Source of the DNA: Liolophura sinensis
Taxonomy: Eukaryota; Mollusca; Polyplacophora; Chitonida; Chitonidae
Assembly (NCBI RefSeq): GCF_032854445.1
Contig: NC_088295.1
Span: forward strand, 92,869,805-92,933,804
Direction: 5' to 3'
Length of the DNA stretch: 64,000 nt
Position numbers and translations under genes: made by a program
Notes under the pieces: generated by a model
Databases searched by the model: none
Told to the model about the DNA's origin: nothing
The model's input: the letters and a program-made list of their open reading frames with translations, nothing else
In this document: piece after piece, positions 10,088 through 25,000 of the stretch
Layout: every line of letters starts with the position of its first letter
How positions within the stretch are numbered: the first letter of the stretch is position 1

Positions 10088-13000
10088 TTCCTGATGAGTT
10101 CCTCCACGCACTCGTCAGCTCTTCTCACCTGCTTCTCCATCGTTACCCGGAAGTCCTCCTTCACTCCTTTGTTAACTCCCCTGGTCACCGTCCGTTGTCT
10201 GGTAATACAAAACATATTATATAAATCTGCACAGCAGTTTTTATGTTTATACCCAAACAAACCTAACAAATATTACAGTCAACCCTTATAATTTAATCTA
10301 ATGTTTTACTTTCATTCTAAACTGTGAGAAATGACAATACTTTTGAAGAAGGAAATGCTGCAGGTTTCAGAATACACATTTTACAAATGAAAATCTTTGA
10401 GCCAATGAAATTGTTGATCAAAAATAATCGTGTACAATTTTACATTCAGACAGTGAAATCTGACAGAACTGAAAATCTGACACTGAAGATGAAAAACGAG
10501 CTGAATGTATTTTGTGAGACGCATTTTCTAGGCAACAAGATGTTTGAGTTGTGAATAATGGAATACTGCTGTTGTTGTTGCATGCACAGGATATCTGAGT
10601 TGGTGAACATGTACACAGGTGACTTTGTCCTGTCTGTTGTAAATCATGTGTAGTCGTGACATACTGTATGCATCTCAATGTTTCAAACATACTGGTTATC
10701 AAAAAGCAAGAGAGTGTATTTTCTGGATCAGTTGGAAAGTGATTTTGACCAAACTGGCTAGTTATGATGCTCACTCCCACTTGACTATGCACATATCACC
10801 TGCATCGACTGACTCAGCAGGACTGTCAGTGTCTGTGTCACTGTGTAATAAGCTCATACTGATGTAGGCACAGAGCACTGTTTTAACAATCTGAATTCCT
10901 TCCTGCAGAATTTGTACAGATGCTCCTGTTCATGGATATGAATATAATACAGCAGAAAGCAGATATATTTACAGTGTTCTGTTTGTCACTTTACATGATA
11001 TGCCTTCAATCTCTCTGAGATCTATTCTGAGAAAAAGTAGTCCTATGTGGCCGTGGCTTCATTTTTTTTGTTGATTTATTGAGGTACAAATGCAAAACTT
11101 GTATCCATTGGATTGCAGCTTACAAACATAAATTCACGAAAATTAAATGATATCATTCACACTACCAATGAAGAGATTGCACCAAGTACATGTAACTACT
11201 CCAATTGTCATTCTTTGTAGATGTGCACTAACTGTTGGTAACACATTTTCAGTACCCTCCAAACAAATGAACCAACACTCCGGATATATTCTATTAAAAA
11301 CTGGTATCATGATTTCCCCACATGCTGAATGTGTGTTACTTTTCATGGCTTATCATCAACGTTTATTTCGTTGGTATCAGGATGGTGTCCCTTGTACAGC
11401 ACAATATATGCGCAGGAACAACATAACTCCTAAGATTTTGTACATTCAGCCATCTGAATATTGGGTCTAAGCATATACATGTATGCATCTTCAGAGGTGA
11501 CTTACTGAGCTATCAACTTTGCACTTGTCGGCAAAATGTCCAGATTTACTTTCCCTCCTTCAGCCGTCTTCATGAATGCAACTTCTTCTAAAATATCAAC
11601 ATCTGAAAATTCTTATCAAGGAAATTAACTTGTATATTATTACTAGATTAAAAATGAATTAACATTCACCCTTCAATGACAGCCGGCCTGCAGAAAAGTG
11701 ACAATGGATTAAGTATTCAGAAACAATGTCATTAATGCACAGCCCTAAATGTCATCCACTGAGGAAAAGCCACTTATAATAACCAAAAGGATCTTCTGAC
11801 ATATACATCCCTAAAGTTTACACATTTTTTATCCAAATAAAGTGATATGACAAAGTATAGTGAAATTGCTCCCACTAAAATACAGAGCATTGTGTTTGCC
11901 GTAAGGATACTGATGATGTAGGTGAAGAAGAGGGAGTAACTGAATGCTCCGTCAGCTTGGAGTTTCCTCACCGCCTGGCTGAACAGAGGCTCTTGCTTTG
12001 GCCAACCATACTGTAGCAATACAATCATGTGACCCATGGCATTGTCATCTTTTGTGGAAGAGAAGGCTTTTTCCTACAAAGACAATCAGCTTCGTGATTT
12101 TATTTTATCAAAAACACATAGCCAATACATTGTCACTATGTCTTTGTTCAGAAAGGTATATCCAATGTTACAGCTGTTGTATGAATGTCTTTATGGCCAC
12201 AAAATCAAATTATCCATGTTGACCTTGATGATGTACCTTAAAGCATGTGGTGAGCAGTTGTATGGAGTAAGGTAGGAGCTCAATCTCAGTACATGTAGAC
12301 AAGTACAATTGACGACAGCCATCTGGACCAGGCAGCAGCGGTTTCACAGAGTTGTCTCCTTTGTCCTCAGTAGAGGGCAGCACCGACACTACTTCCAGGA
12401 TCAGTTCACAGGATTTCTGGCATACACAGGCGAAAAGACCATTTTACTCGCAAACATAAATTTAATAAAACATGAGTGGATTGGACAGCATAAAGCAATA
12501 CATGAACAATACAAGAAAAACAGTCCTGTATTCCAAACACTTGAAATCAAATTCCCAAATATTCCAGGACAAAACCACTAAAATCTTTAATACCCTGACA
12601 TCCCTGTGTCTGAAACAGGCAGTTGCGTTTCACTGATATTTCAGATATTTCCTGCTCTGTGCAAGCTCTGCAAAGTAAACATTTATTTCATGTAGTTCTA
12701 TATGGAGACATGAACATTGTATGCTTCAGCTATGCAGGGGTTATCACTGCTAGTTAAACTGTTACCAACTTCTTAATAAGTAACTAAAACTCACTGAATG
12801 GTTTCCCATGCAGTAGTGACAGCAGGCAAGTTGTAGGTGATTTCGCATCTGAAACCAACAAAAATGTATTGCTTTATTACCATATTTTCACACAATCACT
12901 CAAATTTTACACCATTCAATGAAAACTGGTGAATTAAAAGTTTAATATGGTGTGTTGGCAAAGAATGTGCTATACATATAGGCCAAGTTGAATCCATTGA

Positions 13001-16000
13001 GGACAAAATCCAGAACCAAATATTCCCAACATTCAGTTTGTCTCCAATTCAACTGTCAGCTGGATTTGATATTAACCCCCTATGTTACTGCAGAATGCTA
13101 GCAGTAACTTGATTCTGAATATGTTCAGCCCATAGTACTTTATCCAGAATGTTCAAGTTTTTCTTCAAGGAGCCTTATTCTTCTCACTGACTCAACTGTA
13201 TGTGTGTTTTCTATGATCATCATTACACTCCTTACACTGTAATCTGTACTCTAATTCCTCAACCTTTTCACCTAGCAAAGAGAGACAAAACTACACTGGT
13301 TGGATGGGCCAGTTCCACGGTCTCACAGAAAGTATAATTTTATTAGTCAACACAGAATAATGCCTTCAGAATATGCTAGAATAAAAATCTTGCAAACATC
13401 TGAAAAGGTTGAAGAATTACAGTAGGTGTCAGTAAGTACCTCACTACATACTGTACACTATACTGTACATACATATGTTCTCTTGATTACCTACCCTCAC
13501 ACTTCCCTTTGTTGATATCCCAAAGTTCTGTAAATGGCCAATGGCTTCCTGGAAGGCGCCCTGAAACCCAGCAGATATTACACTGACATGTCTGATTCCA
13601 CAGGGGAGTTGCAGAGGTTATGCGCAGGGGGCAATCTTCCTATCTAATGGGGCAGACAAAACTCTAAAGATTGGGACAGTCAGTGTCTGTTAGTAACTCA
13701 TACAAAGAATCAGTAAAATCAGTATTCCTGCTACAATAACCTATATATTTGCTAAAATGAGCAGACCAACCATCCTAAAAATTATAGGAAATAAGGTATA
13801 CTAGTGCTCAAAAGAAAGTATACACCAAAACAAATACATAAAAATCGCGCAAAGTAAAAAATTGAGAAATTATCCATGATGAGCCCTATTACCCGTGTAA
13901 ACGCCGATCCATCCAGGGAACAAACTGGTCCAACAAAGCAAGATTTGCCTAAACTTAGCATAAAATCGAAAAATGGCCCTTCCACGTGTAACACGACATG
14001 AACGTGCATTTTGGCGGTATAAATGAGTCGACAGGAAACGTTAGGAACACAGTCGTCAGAAAAACACCAGAGGTATGCCACTTTTGAGCCAAGTTGAGCG
14101 AGAGAGAGCTGTCGGCATGGCCCAGCAAGGAGCGACCAACGCCGCCATTGCCAGAACCTTTGGTTGCACAAGAGCAACTATCGTCAGACTTATGCAGCGA
14201 CTCCGGCAGACAGGCGTTACATCCGACAGACCTAGGAGCGGTCGACCACGCGTCACCACCCCCGCTGAAGATCGACACATCCGGACCATTCACCTCCGCA
14301 ATTGGAACGTAACGGCAACGTCAAGGGCGGCGACGGCACTAGGGCACCCGATTAGTCGACACACAGTCTACCGTCGAGTACGTCAACACGATATTAGGGC
14401 ACGTCGACCGTATTGTGGAGTTTATCTGACGCCTCAAAATCAACGTCGTCGGCTGATATGGGCCAGGCGCGTTCTACGCTGACAGAGGCGTGAATGGGCA
14501 CGGGAAATGTTCTCCGACGAGAGCAGGTTTTGCGTGTACAAAAATGACGGTTGGGCTAGGGTATACAGGCGTGTAGGAGAACGTTTGGTGCCAAATTGCG
14601 TTCAGCAAGTTTGAGCGTTTGGAGGTGGTAGTGTGATGGTGTGGGGAGGCATCTGCGGCGATCTGAAGATGAGGCTGGTGGTGATTCATGGGAACCTCAA
14701 TGCTCGCAGATACACGGCTGAAGTTTTACGAACGGTTGTAGTGCCATTCATCCACCAACAGCAAAGAGGAATTTTGTACCAGCATGATACCAGCAAGACC
14801 TCATACTGCAAGATTGACGAACCACTTTCTACAGAACGCCAACATCGATCTCTTACCATGGCCGGCATGTTCACCCGACCTCAATCCAATTGAGCACTTG
14901 TGGGACCACCTGGGCAGACAAGTCAGAAGACTGCCAGTGCCACCTGTGACCGTTCAACAGCTGGAAGAGTGTCTCCAACAAGAATGGCAACGAATCACAC
15001 CTAACGTCATTCGACGCCTGACGTCATCAATGCGGCGACGTGTTGTGGCCTGCATCAGTGCCAATGGAGGCCACACTCGCTACTGAGCATGATTTGAATG
15101 ACATTTACAGAGGGAAAAATGCTTCATTTGAATTTTGCAAATGTGTAAATGTTCTGTTGACACCACATCTCTTTGACTGACCATCAAACCAACCTTCACC
15201 ATTTAATGAACTGTATGTATGGACGTTTCAGGTGAAATGGAATATTCTTATGGAATTAAAAATAATTTCAAATATAATTCTTTCCGTTTTTATTTGATGT
15301 CTGATCAAACTGCTGTATACTTTCTTTTGAGCACTAGTTTAGTTAACCACTTAATCCCCCTATTTCTCCCACCCTCTCTCTATACAAACAATCTACCACC
15401 TATCTCAAAGTTTAACTTTACTTCATGAATGAATGACCAACACTTACAATGGATGTGAACTTATGAGAACAAGCATCAGAATGATATCAGATGTCTTAAC
15501 AAACCTGGTAGATAAACATGTCCGTCTGGAACTGCCCCATCCATCGCCAGATCTCCATCATCCAACTCTGGTAGATCTTCACGAACTCTGAAACAATGAC
15601 AACTCCTGCTATTCTTGGTTCCTATGCTTTAAGCTTAAAGTGTGCTAGCTGCTTCTCATGAGGAAGAACTCTGGTGTCAGAGAGGAGCACTAATACAATG
15701 TCTGAACTTTACACTCCTTCAGTATCTCTCACTTAGCCAGTAACATTAATACTATCTGGTGTCAGAAAGGAATACTTCACTAATACAATGTCTGAACTTT
15801 AGACTCCTTCAGCATCCCTCACTTAGCCAGTAACATTAATACTATCTGGTGTCAGAAAGGAATACTTCACTTACAGTCCTTCATTATCCCTCTCTTAGCC
15901 AGTAACATTAATATTATCTGGTGTCAGAAAGGAATACTTCACTACTACAATGTCTGAACTTTACAGTCCTTCACTATCTCTCACTTAGCCAGTAACATTA

Positions 16001-19000
16001 ATACTATCTGGTGTCAGAAAGGAATACTTCACTACTACAATATCTGAACTTTACAGTCCTTCACTATCTCTCACTTAGCCAGTAACATTAACACTATCTG
16101 GTGTTAGAAAGGAATGCTTCACTAATACAATGTCTGAACTTTACAGTCCTTCACTATCTCTCATTTAGCCAGTAACATTAATACTATCTGGTGTCAGAAA
16201 GGAATACTTCACTAATACAATGTCTGAACTTTACAGTCCTTCACTCTCCCTCACTTAGCCAGTAACATTAACACTATCTGGTGTCAGAAAGGAATACTTC
16301 ACTTACAGTCCTTCACTATCTCTCACTTAGCCAGTAACATTAATACTATCTGGTGTCAAAAAGGAATACTTCATTAATACAATATCTGAACTTTACAGTC
16401 CTTCACTATCCCTCACTTAGCCAGTAACATTAATACTATCTGGTGTCAGAAAGGAATACTTCACTACTACAATATCTGAACTTTACAGTCCTTCACTATC
16501 TCTCTCTTAGCCAGTAACATTAACACTATCTGGTGTCAGAAAGGAATACTTCACTACTACAATATCTGAACTTTACAGTCCTTCACTCTCCCTCACTTAG
16601 CCAGTAACATTAACACTATCTGGTGTTAGAAAGGAATGCTTCACTAATACAATGTCTGAACTTTACAGTCCTTCACTATTTCTCACTTAGCCAGTAACAT
16701 TAACACTATCTGGTGTCAAAAAGGAATACTTACTTACAGTCCTTCACTATCTCTCACTTAGCCAGTAACATTAATACTATCTGGTGTCAGAAAGGAATAC
16801 TTCACTTACAGTTCTTCACTCTCCCTCACTTAGCCAGTAACATTAATACTATCTGGTGTCAGAAAGGAATACTTCACTACTAGAATGTCTGAACTTTACA
16901 GTCCTTCACTATTTCTCACATAGCCAGTAACATTAATACTATACAACAAAAATTCATGGGCGCACATAGGAATAACCCATAAATGTTTAGTAGAGTCTGT
17001 CCATCTACAAAATAATACATGACAATGACAAATTTCAGGTACTGTGCCCCCTGGACTGTATTAAAGGCCCCATCCATTCCCAGAGGCCTAGCTAAGATTG
17101 TACTCCCACGTGGAGTCTCAGATATGCCATACCAAATGGTCATTAAACCACAGCTCTTCATTCACAAGAAGTAATCCTCACCCATTCTCAGATGTTCTGA
17201 TGAGTGTAACAGCTCATAACACTTGAGGGCTGTTACAAAGTTCTGCACGATGTCCTTCCCTGCAGACAGAAGGGGGCTAGGCTGGATCTGGGGGAGATGT
17301 GGGTTTTCTGAAGGCCGCAGTTTCTTAGGCCGTGGTCTGTAACCAGATGCACATCATCAGGGAACGAGCAAGATGGGTTATAACGTTATGCCAGCAGAAT
17401 TTCTGACACATCATGGCTAAAATCACACACACGATGCTGATGTACGTTAAAACATTAACGTCGTGAAATTACGGCTCAAAAATTTGAATAAACTACTTAT
17501 GTGACCTATATGGACTAGAGCAGTCAATTTCTTGATTGGAGAAAACTATACCACCCTGGGTAAAAGACCAGTCTTTGGACAGTACCCCACAAACTTTCCA
17601 ACAATCGATTCACACAAAAATGCACGCTAAATGTACATGCCACTGTTGACAGTTAAGTCAAAAAAAATTAAAAAATCTTACTCAGTTGTGAGTTCAGTGG
17701 TTGCTCCTTTGATAGCCTCTAGTAGCACCAGAGGGCCAGAATTAGCGCCCCCTTAAACCAGAACATAACATTCAGTTAGAAATAATCGGCTACAATATGC
17801 TGTCTAATTTTACATCACTGACCACAAATCAGTTCACCATGTTACATACACAAACCACACGAAGTAAATCTGTTTTTTGTCACTGGTAATAAATTCAGCT
17901 CTAAATGCATAAGCAATGGCAAACATCATAAACAACCACAGGACTGAGAGATGTATATGTACAACTAATTTTTATTTTTTGGTAAATTTCATAATTTATA
18001 TTTCTTAATACTCCCTCTGTTTCTGTTAATGGTTGGGAAAATTAGGAAATGATGTCATCAATAAATGTACTAGGAATTCGTGCCCCCATTCAGGTTTTCA
18101 CCTCTACAGAGCTGTTACGATAGTTGCCTACTTCAGGTGTACCCTGTTTTGGATGTTGCATGATTTAGATGTTCGCTAAATTGTGTATTTACCTTCATCT
18201 GGGCAGTCTTTTGACTCGTGTGTGCCCTGATTGAGTGTATGCTAATTAGGGCGTGCCCTGACTGGTGTGACTTAAGGCTGTTGGAGCTGCTTGTACCTCC
18301 ATCACTGACCTTGAGCAAACAGTTCTGGGTCAACGGAACTGACGTAGTTGAAGAGACACTCGACAAAGAGAACAACAGTCATGTAGAGAATCTGCTTGTG
18401 GTAGGTTCCTGCTTCAGTCTGTCTGTCTCTGTTGTAGAGACTCACAATATACTGCCACTGGTAGTCCCTGTGATGACATCACAACAAAATATACAATTAC
18501 TCTACACACTTCTTACTTTTATTGTGGATGATAGATACTAATGATTAGTGATCCCTTACATGACTTTTTGGGGTAATTCATGATTAGTAAATAAACAGAA
18601 ACCATCGTATAAACTGTTCATATCAATCTCACAGCCATAATTGAATGTCTACAAACAGCAGGCCAATAAATAAGATAAAACCAATAAAAGCAGACCCTGT
18701 ACATACACATACCCAAGAGGCGAGCTACTTCCAAGATTGCTAATTGTACAGTGTAAATTATTAGGTGACCTACTTCTAAGTTTGCTAATTGTACGGTGTA
18801 AATTATTAGGTGACCTACTTCCACGTTTGTTAATTGCACGGTGTAAATTGTTGGGTGACCTACTTCCAAGTTTGCTAATTGTACAGTGTAAATAATTAGG
18901 TGACCTACTTCTAAGTTTGCTAATTGTACAGTGTAAATTATTAGGTGATCTACTTCTAAGTTTGCTAATTGTACAGTGTAAATTATTAGGTGACCTACTT

Positions 19001-22000
19001 CCAACTTTGCTAATTGTACAGTGTAAATTATTAGGTGACCTACTTCCAAGTTTGCTAATTGTACGGTGTACATTATAAGGTGACCCACTTCCAAGTTTGG
19101 TACTTGTATGGTGTAAATTATTGGGTGAGCTACTTCAAAGTTTGCTAATTGTATGGTGTAAATTATTAGGTGACCTACTTCCAACTTTGCTAATTGTACG
19201 GTGTAAATTGTTGGGTGACCTACTTCCAAGTTTGCTAATTGTACGGTGTAAATTATTAGGTGATCTATTTCTAACTTTGCTAATTGTACAGTGTAAATTA
19301 TTAGGTGACCTACTTCTAAGTTTGCTAATTGTACGGTGTAAATTATTGGGTGAGCTACTTCCAAGATTGCTAATTGTACGGTGTAAATTATTAGGTGACC
19401 TACTTCCAAGTTTGCTAATTGTATGGTGTAAATTATTAGGTGACCTACTTCCAAGTTTGCTAATTGTATGGTGTAAATTATTGGGTGAGCTACTTCCAAG
19501 ATTGCTAATTGTACAGTGTAAATTATTAGGTTACCCACTTCCAAGATTGCTAATTGTACGGTGTAAATTATTAGGTGACCTACTTCCAAGTTTGCTAATT
19601 GTATGGTGTACATTATTAGGTGACCTACTTCCAACTTTGCTAATTGTACGGAGTAAATTATTAGGTGAGCTACTTCCAAGTTTGCTAATTGTACAGTGTA
19701 AATTGTTGGGTGACCTACTTCCAAATTTGCTAATTGTACAGTGTAAATAATTAGGTGATCTACTTCTAAGTTTGCTAATTGTACAGTGTAAATTATTAGG
19801 TGACCTACTTCTAAGTTTGCTAATTGTACGGTGTAAATTATTAGGTGACCTACTTCCAAGTTTGCTAATTGTACGGTGTAAATTATTGGGTGAGCTACTT
19901 TCAAGTTTGCTAATTGTACGGTATAAATTATTAGGTGACCCACTTCCAAGATTGCTCATTGTATGGTGTAAATTATTAGGTGACCTACTTCCAAGTTTGC
20001 TAATTGTATGGTGCAAATTATTAGGTGACCCACTTCCAAGATTGCTCATTGTACGGTGTAAATTATTAGGTGAGCTACTTCCAAGTTTGGTATTTGTTCG
20101 GTATAAATTATTAGGTGACCCACTTCCAAGATTGCTCATTGTACGGTGTAAATTATTAAGTGAGCTACTTCCAAGTTCTCCTGGTAAGCCATGCTGCCCA
20201 TGCTCTCACTGACCTGGTATTAGAGAAGAAGTTAGCCTCTACATCCCAGCCAATCTTCTGGCCAAGCAGCAGCAGTAACTGGAACAGCGCACCCCATGGA
20301 TCAGACACCTGACTTTCCTTGTCACTCAGCCCTGCAATTGATGCCCACTTCTTCCCGCCATGTTTTTTCCCCATAGCGTGCAGTTCTGAGAATGATCAAT
20401 CAATCAATCAGAGTTGACACAGGCACAGACTGAATCAACTGTCTTTAACTACTCTGTCAATCAATCTATCATGTGGCATTTATAGCTGATGACTAGTTTC
20501 CTAGCCCCTTCCTAGCTCATGAAAACAAGTGGTTTACATACATGTACAGGAGTGCATACCAATACATCTTTCTCAGGATGAGCTAGTTTGTGTATATTTT
20601 CACTGTTAATGAAGTGATGCACTACGGCTAACAGCTAACAAGACCTACCTGGGCTGCCTAGTTCACCAGGACTGGAGGCAGGAGGTGGAGGCATGGTGAC
20701 GTAGCTGATGTAGAACTCTATAGCCTTCTGTAGCCACTTGTAAAGTTGCTTCTGAGGAACCTCAGCTTTGGTCTTACTGAGCACCATGGGAAGAACATCA
20801 CACACTGTCAGACAGGAAGACAAAATCAGACAGGTAACATCATCAGTGTACACATATACTGTCAGACAGGAAGACAAAATCAGACAGGTAACATCATCAG
20901 TGTACACATATACTGCCAGACAGGAAGACAAAATCAGACAGGTAACATCATCAGTGTACACATATACTGTCAGACAGGAAGACAAAATCAGACAGGTAAC
21001 ATCATCAGTGTACACACATACTGTCAGACAGGAAGACAAAATCAGACAGGTAACATCATCAGTGCACACATATACTGTCAGACAGGAAGACAAAATCAGA
21101 CAGGTAACATCATCAGTGTACACATACACTGTCACACAGGAAGACAAAATGAGACAGTTAACATTATCAATGTACACACATACTGTTAGATAGGAAGACA
21201 AAATCAGACAGGTAACATCATCAGTGTACACATACACTGTCAGACAGGAAGACAAAATGAGACAGGTAATATTATCAATGTACACACATACTGTTAGATA
21301 GGAAGACAAAATCAGACAGGTAACATCATCAGTGTACACATACACTGTCACACAGGAAGACAAAATGAGACAGGTAACATTATCAATGTACACACATACT
21401 GTTAGATAGGAAGACAAAATCAGACAGGTGACATCATCAGTGTACCTACACTGACAAAGTAGAGGCACAGCACTTGCTCGCTCACAGTCAAAATCCCATC
21501 GCAGAGAATGAAGAAACAATCTTATCTTCCCTATGTTCATGGCAGTCAAGCGTTCAATGAAAACTCAATGCTGTCTCCAGACAGTGATTAGTGATTACAG
21601 TGATTACAATGTGTAGCCTTACCTAACAGTTTACGATAGCAATTCACTGATGTCTGGGGATTTGAGTGTCGTTCTGCAGTCAACAAAGTCTCCAAAAGCT
21701 TCAGCTGTAACAAAGAAAACAGACACAGAAGGTGACTAATTGACGGAGACTTCATTCTCCTATAGACCAACCTACATGTATCCACAGTTACAAACCTACA
21801 TGTAACCACAGTTACAAACCTACATCTATCCACAGTTACAAACCTACATGTATCCACAGTTACAAACCTACATGTATCCACAGTCACAAACCTACATGTA
21901 TCCACAGTCACAAACCTACATGTATTCACAGTTACAAACCTACATGTATCCACAGTTACAAACCTACATGTAACCACAGTTACAAACCTACATGTATCCA

Positions 22001-25000
22001 CAGTTACAAACCTACATGTATTCACAGTTACAAACCTACATGTATCCACAATTACAAACCTACATATATCTACTGTTACAAACCTACATGTATCCACAGT
22101 TACAAACCTACATGTATCCACAGTTACAAACCTACATGTATCCACAATCACAAACCTACATGTATCCATGGTTACAAACCCCTACATGTATTCACAGTGA
22201 CAAACCTACAGCATTTGACACTGAACCTGGTTGGGAATACTCTCAAACATATCTAGGTTGTTCCCTTAAAGAGGACTAATATACAGCTTTTCACCTCGTC
22301 CTTTTCAAACTTTAGTTGCCAGAAATTGCCAAAAATGTGTGCCTATATACATGTATATTGTATCTTAAAGGTGAGAGCTTCCAGGGCCTTCAAGCCCCTA
22401 GACCCTCCCTTGCCTGGGTTAGTAGGTCCACTGCTAAGCGTCAGGCACCTAATCCCCCTCCCCATTTCTCCCCTCTAACATAATCAATAACTTTTGACTC
22501 TGACAACATTCACTGCGGCTGCCTACCCCGTGCTCATTGACCAGGCTCGGGAACTTCTTCATGGCCAGTAAGAGGAGTCTGCATTGCTCTATTGTGTTGT
22601 TGATAGTGTTGGCAACTCGCAGCAGCATTTGACACTGGACCTGAGTGGGAATACTTGCAAATATATCTGCAATATGAAAAAAAAAAAAACTCGTACCAGT
22701 TATGCTGGAAATGAAAGCCCATTGCATTTACAAGGTAAAGTTACATTTTTTTCTTTGCTTATTTTTTGTTCACAAACTATAAGGATACAAATACAGAGAT
22801 ACAAACAAAACAAATATTTCTCTTTGAACGGGAATCTAATTTACAGTCAAGTTTTGGAAAAAACAAGCTCAAATGTATGACAAAATATTGGTTACATCGG
22901 GTAATATTAAATGAATCATACCAGTTAGGAATTCATTTTTTGCATCTTTGGCTTCTGTCTGCATGGCTTCCAGTGTGGTCTGTACTTCCTTCCATAGCAC
23001 TGGCTCATCAGGAAAAGACACAAACCTACAACATGTACCAAACACTACACATCCATTATACAGGGTCATGAAACAGCTCATCCATTATACAGGGTCAGTG
23101 CTCATCCACTATGCAAGGTCATGAAAGAGCTCATCCGTTATACAGTCATGAAAGAGCTCATCCATTATACTGGGTCAGCGCTCATCCATTATACAGGGTC
23201 ATGAAAGAGCTCATCCGTTATACAGGGTCATGAAAGAGCTCATCCGTTATACAGGGTCATGAAAGAGCTTGTCCATGGGTCAAAGCTCATCCATTATAAA
23301 CAGTCAGAACTAATCCATCATGCAGAGTCAAACTGCTTATCCATTTTGTAAGGTCACAGAGCTCATCCATTATACACAGTCAGAGCTTATCCACTACCCA
23401 GTGCCAAAGAGCTTATCCATTATACAATGTCAAAGAGCTCATACATTCTACAGGGTCAGAGCTCATTCATTAGACACGGTCAGGGTTCTGCCATTATATG
23501 CATGGCTAAAGAGCTCATCCATTATGCAGGGTCAAAGAGCTCATTCATTATGTAAGGTCAAAGGGCTCATCCATTATTCACAGTCACAGAGCTCTCCATT
23601 ATGTAAGGCCAAAGAGCTCATCCATTATACAGGGTCAAGCTAACATCAATTATGCACTACCAAAGAGGGTCAAAAGTTTATGCGGATTATGTGATCAAAG
23701 TATTACAACTTCAGATATTGCTTACAAAATTAAAATATGACCCAATCATGATAAGACACACAGTACATATATGTATATATAACATATAACATAAAAAATG
23801 CTTTTGAAACATGGCTTATTTCTTATTTTCAAACTATTTTTAAGACAATGTTTGCTTTATTTTTTAAAAAGTATTCTCTCATATTTTCAGATAACTTTGA
23901 ATGAAGGCATGCACTACATGTGAATGCAATGCTTCTCTGTGTTCTCCTGTTACATGTGAATGCAATGCTTCTCTGTGTTCTCCTGTTACATGTGAATGCA
24001 ATGCTTCTCTGTGTTCTCCTGTCAAGACTTTCAACCTTACATTTGTTCCAAAAGTTTGGCCGCTTCTTTCACATTTCTGGAGGATTTTTCCATAGAATAC
24101 GCTTCAAACTGTAAATTAAAAAAGTTTCATAACAGACATTTCGAGGTCACACAGTCAGCAGTGAAATTCTTATGGCCTGCCTCAACAATTCTTTAATGCG
24201 CCAATCACTAAACAGAACGTACTGTCTTCGCAACACCACTGCAAGGTGAACATTAAGCATGGAACTGAAAACTTCAAACATCTCTTTGCTGGGTTGGCCT
24301 TTATGACTAAATCGCAGTTCAGATCAGATTGTGCATACAACTCTATAATTTCTGGTTTTCATATCTGTTAATATATGGTAGGCAAACTCCTCAAAATACC
24401 ACACATGGTAGGGGAACCTCGTGCTGGAGTTTTGATATTTATCTTCGGTTCTCTTTCTAACAAGCTAGGCCAATGACCAAACAATATGTGGATTTTACTA
24501 ATAATACATAACATTCCGAGCATGAGTTTGATGGAGCAACCTGAGCATTTTACTGCAGTCTCGCCAGGTTAAAGCATACACACGTGGTAGGCATAGACTG
24601 TAAAGGCTAGCCCTAGAATAGTGATAGGTGTGAGTTTGATGGAGCAACCTAAGCATTTTACTGCAGTCTCGCCAGGTTAAAGCATACAGACGTGGTAGGC
24701 ATAGACTGTAAAGGCTAGCCCTAGAATAGTGCTAGGTGTGAGTTTGATGGAGCAACCTAAGCATTTTACTGCAGGCTCACTAACATGGGAAGTTTTAATG
24801 AGTGTGTGAACAACGGTAAATGCTCCTTATTGTCGATGAATCGCATCTGGGTCTGTTTCACCTCGTATGTATCTGCTGATTGTAGTGAGTGTATGAATGA
24901 CAGTAAATGATGGATGCTCCTCTCTGTAACTCCTACAACTCTGCTCAAAGTACTGATACATTAGTTTATAAAGTTGTAAGTCAACATCCAGTTCTTACAA

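Noticed and set aside
9344-10291. Long frames of 207 and 301 codons on opposite strands
   Set aside because: They follow the array derived from the end of INTS10; the minus-strand true frame ends at 10045 and the others have no domain.
18618-19949. 443-codon open frame on the minus strand, and shorter partners on both strands
   Set aside because: It consists of a 45-bp tandem repeat inside INTS10 intron 7; the periodicity explains the open frame.
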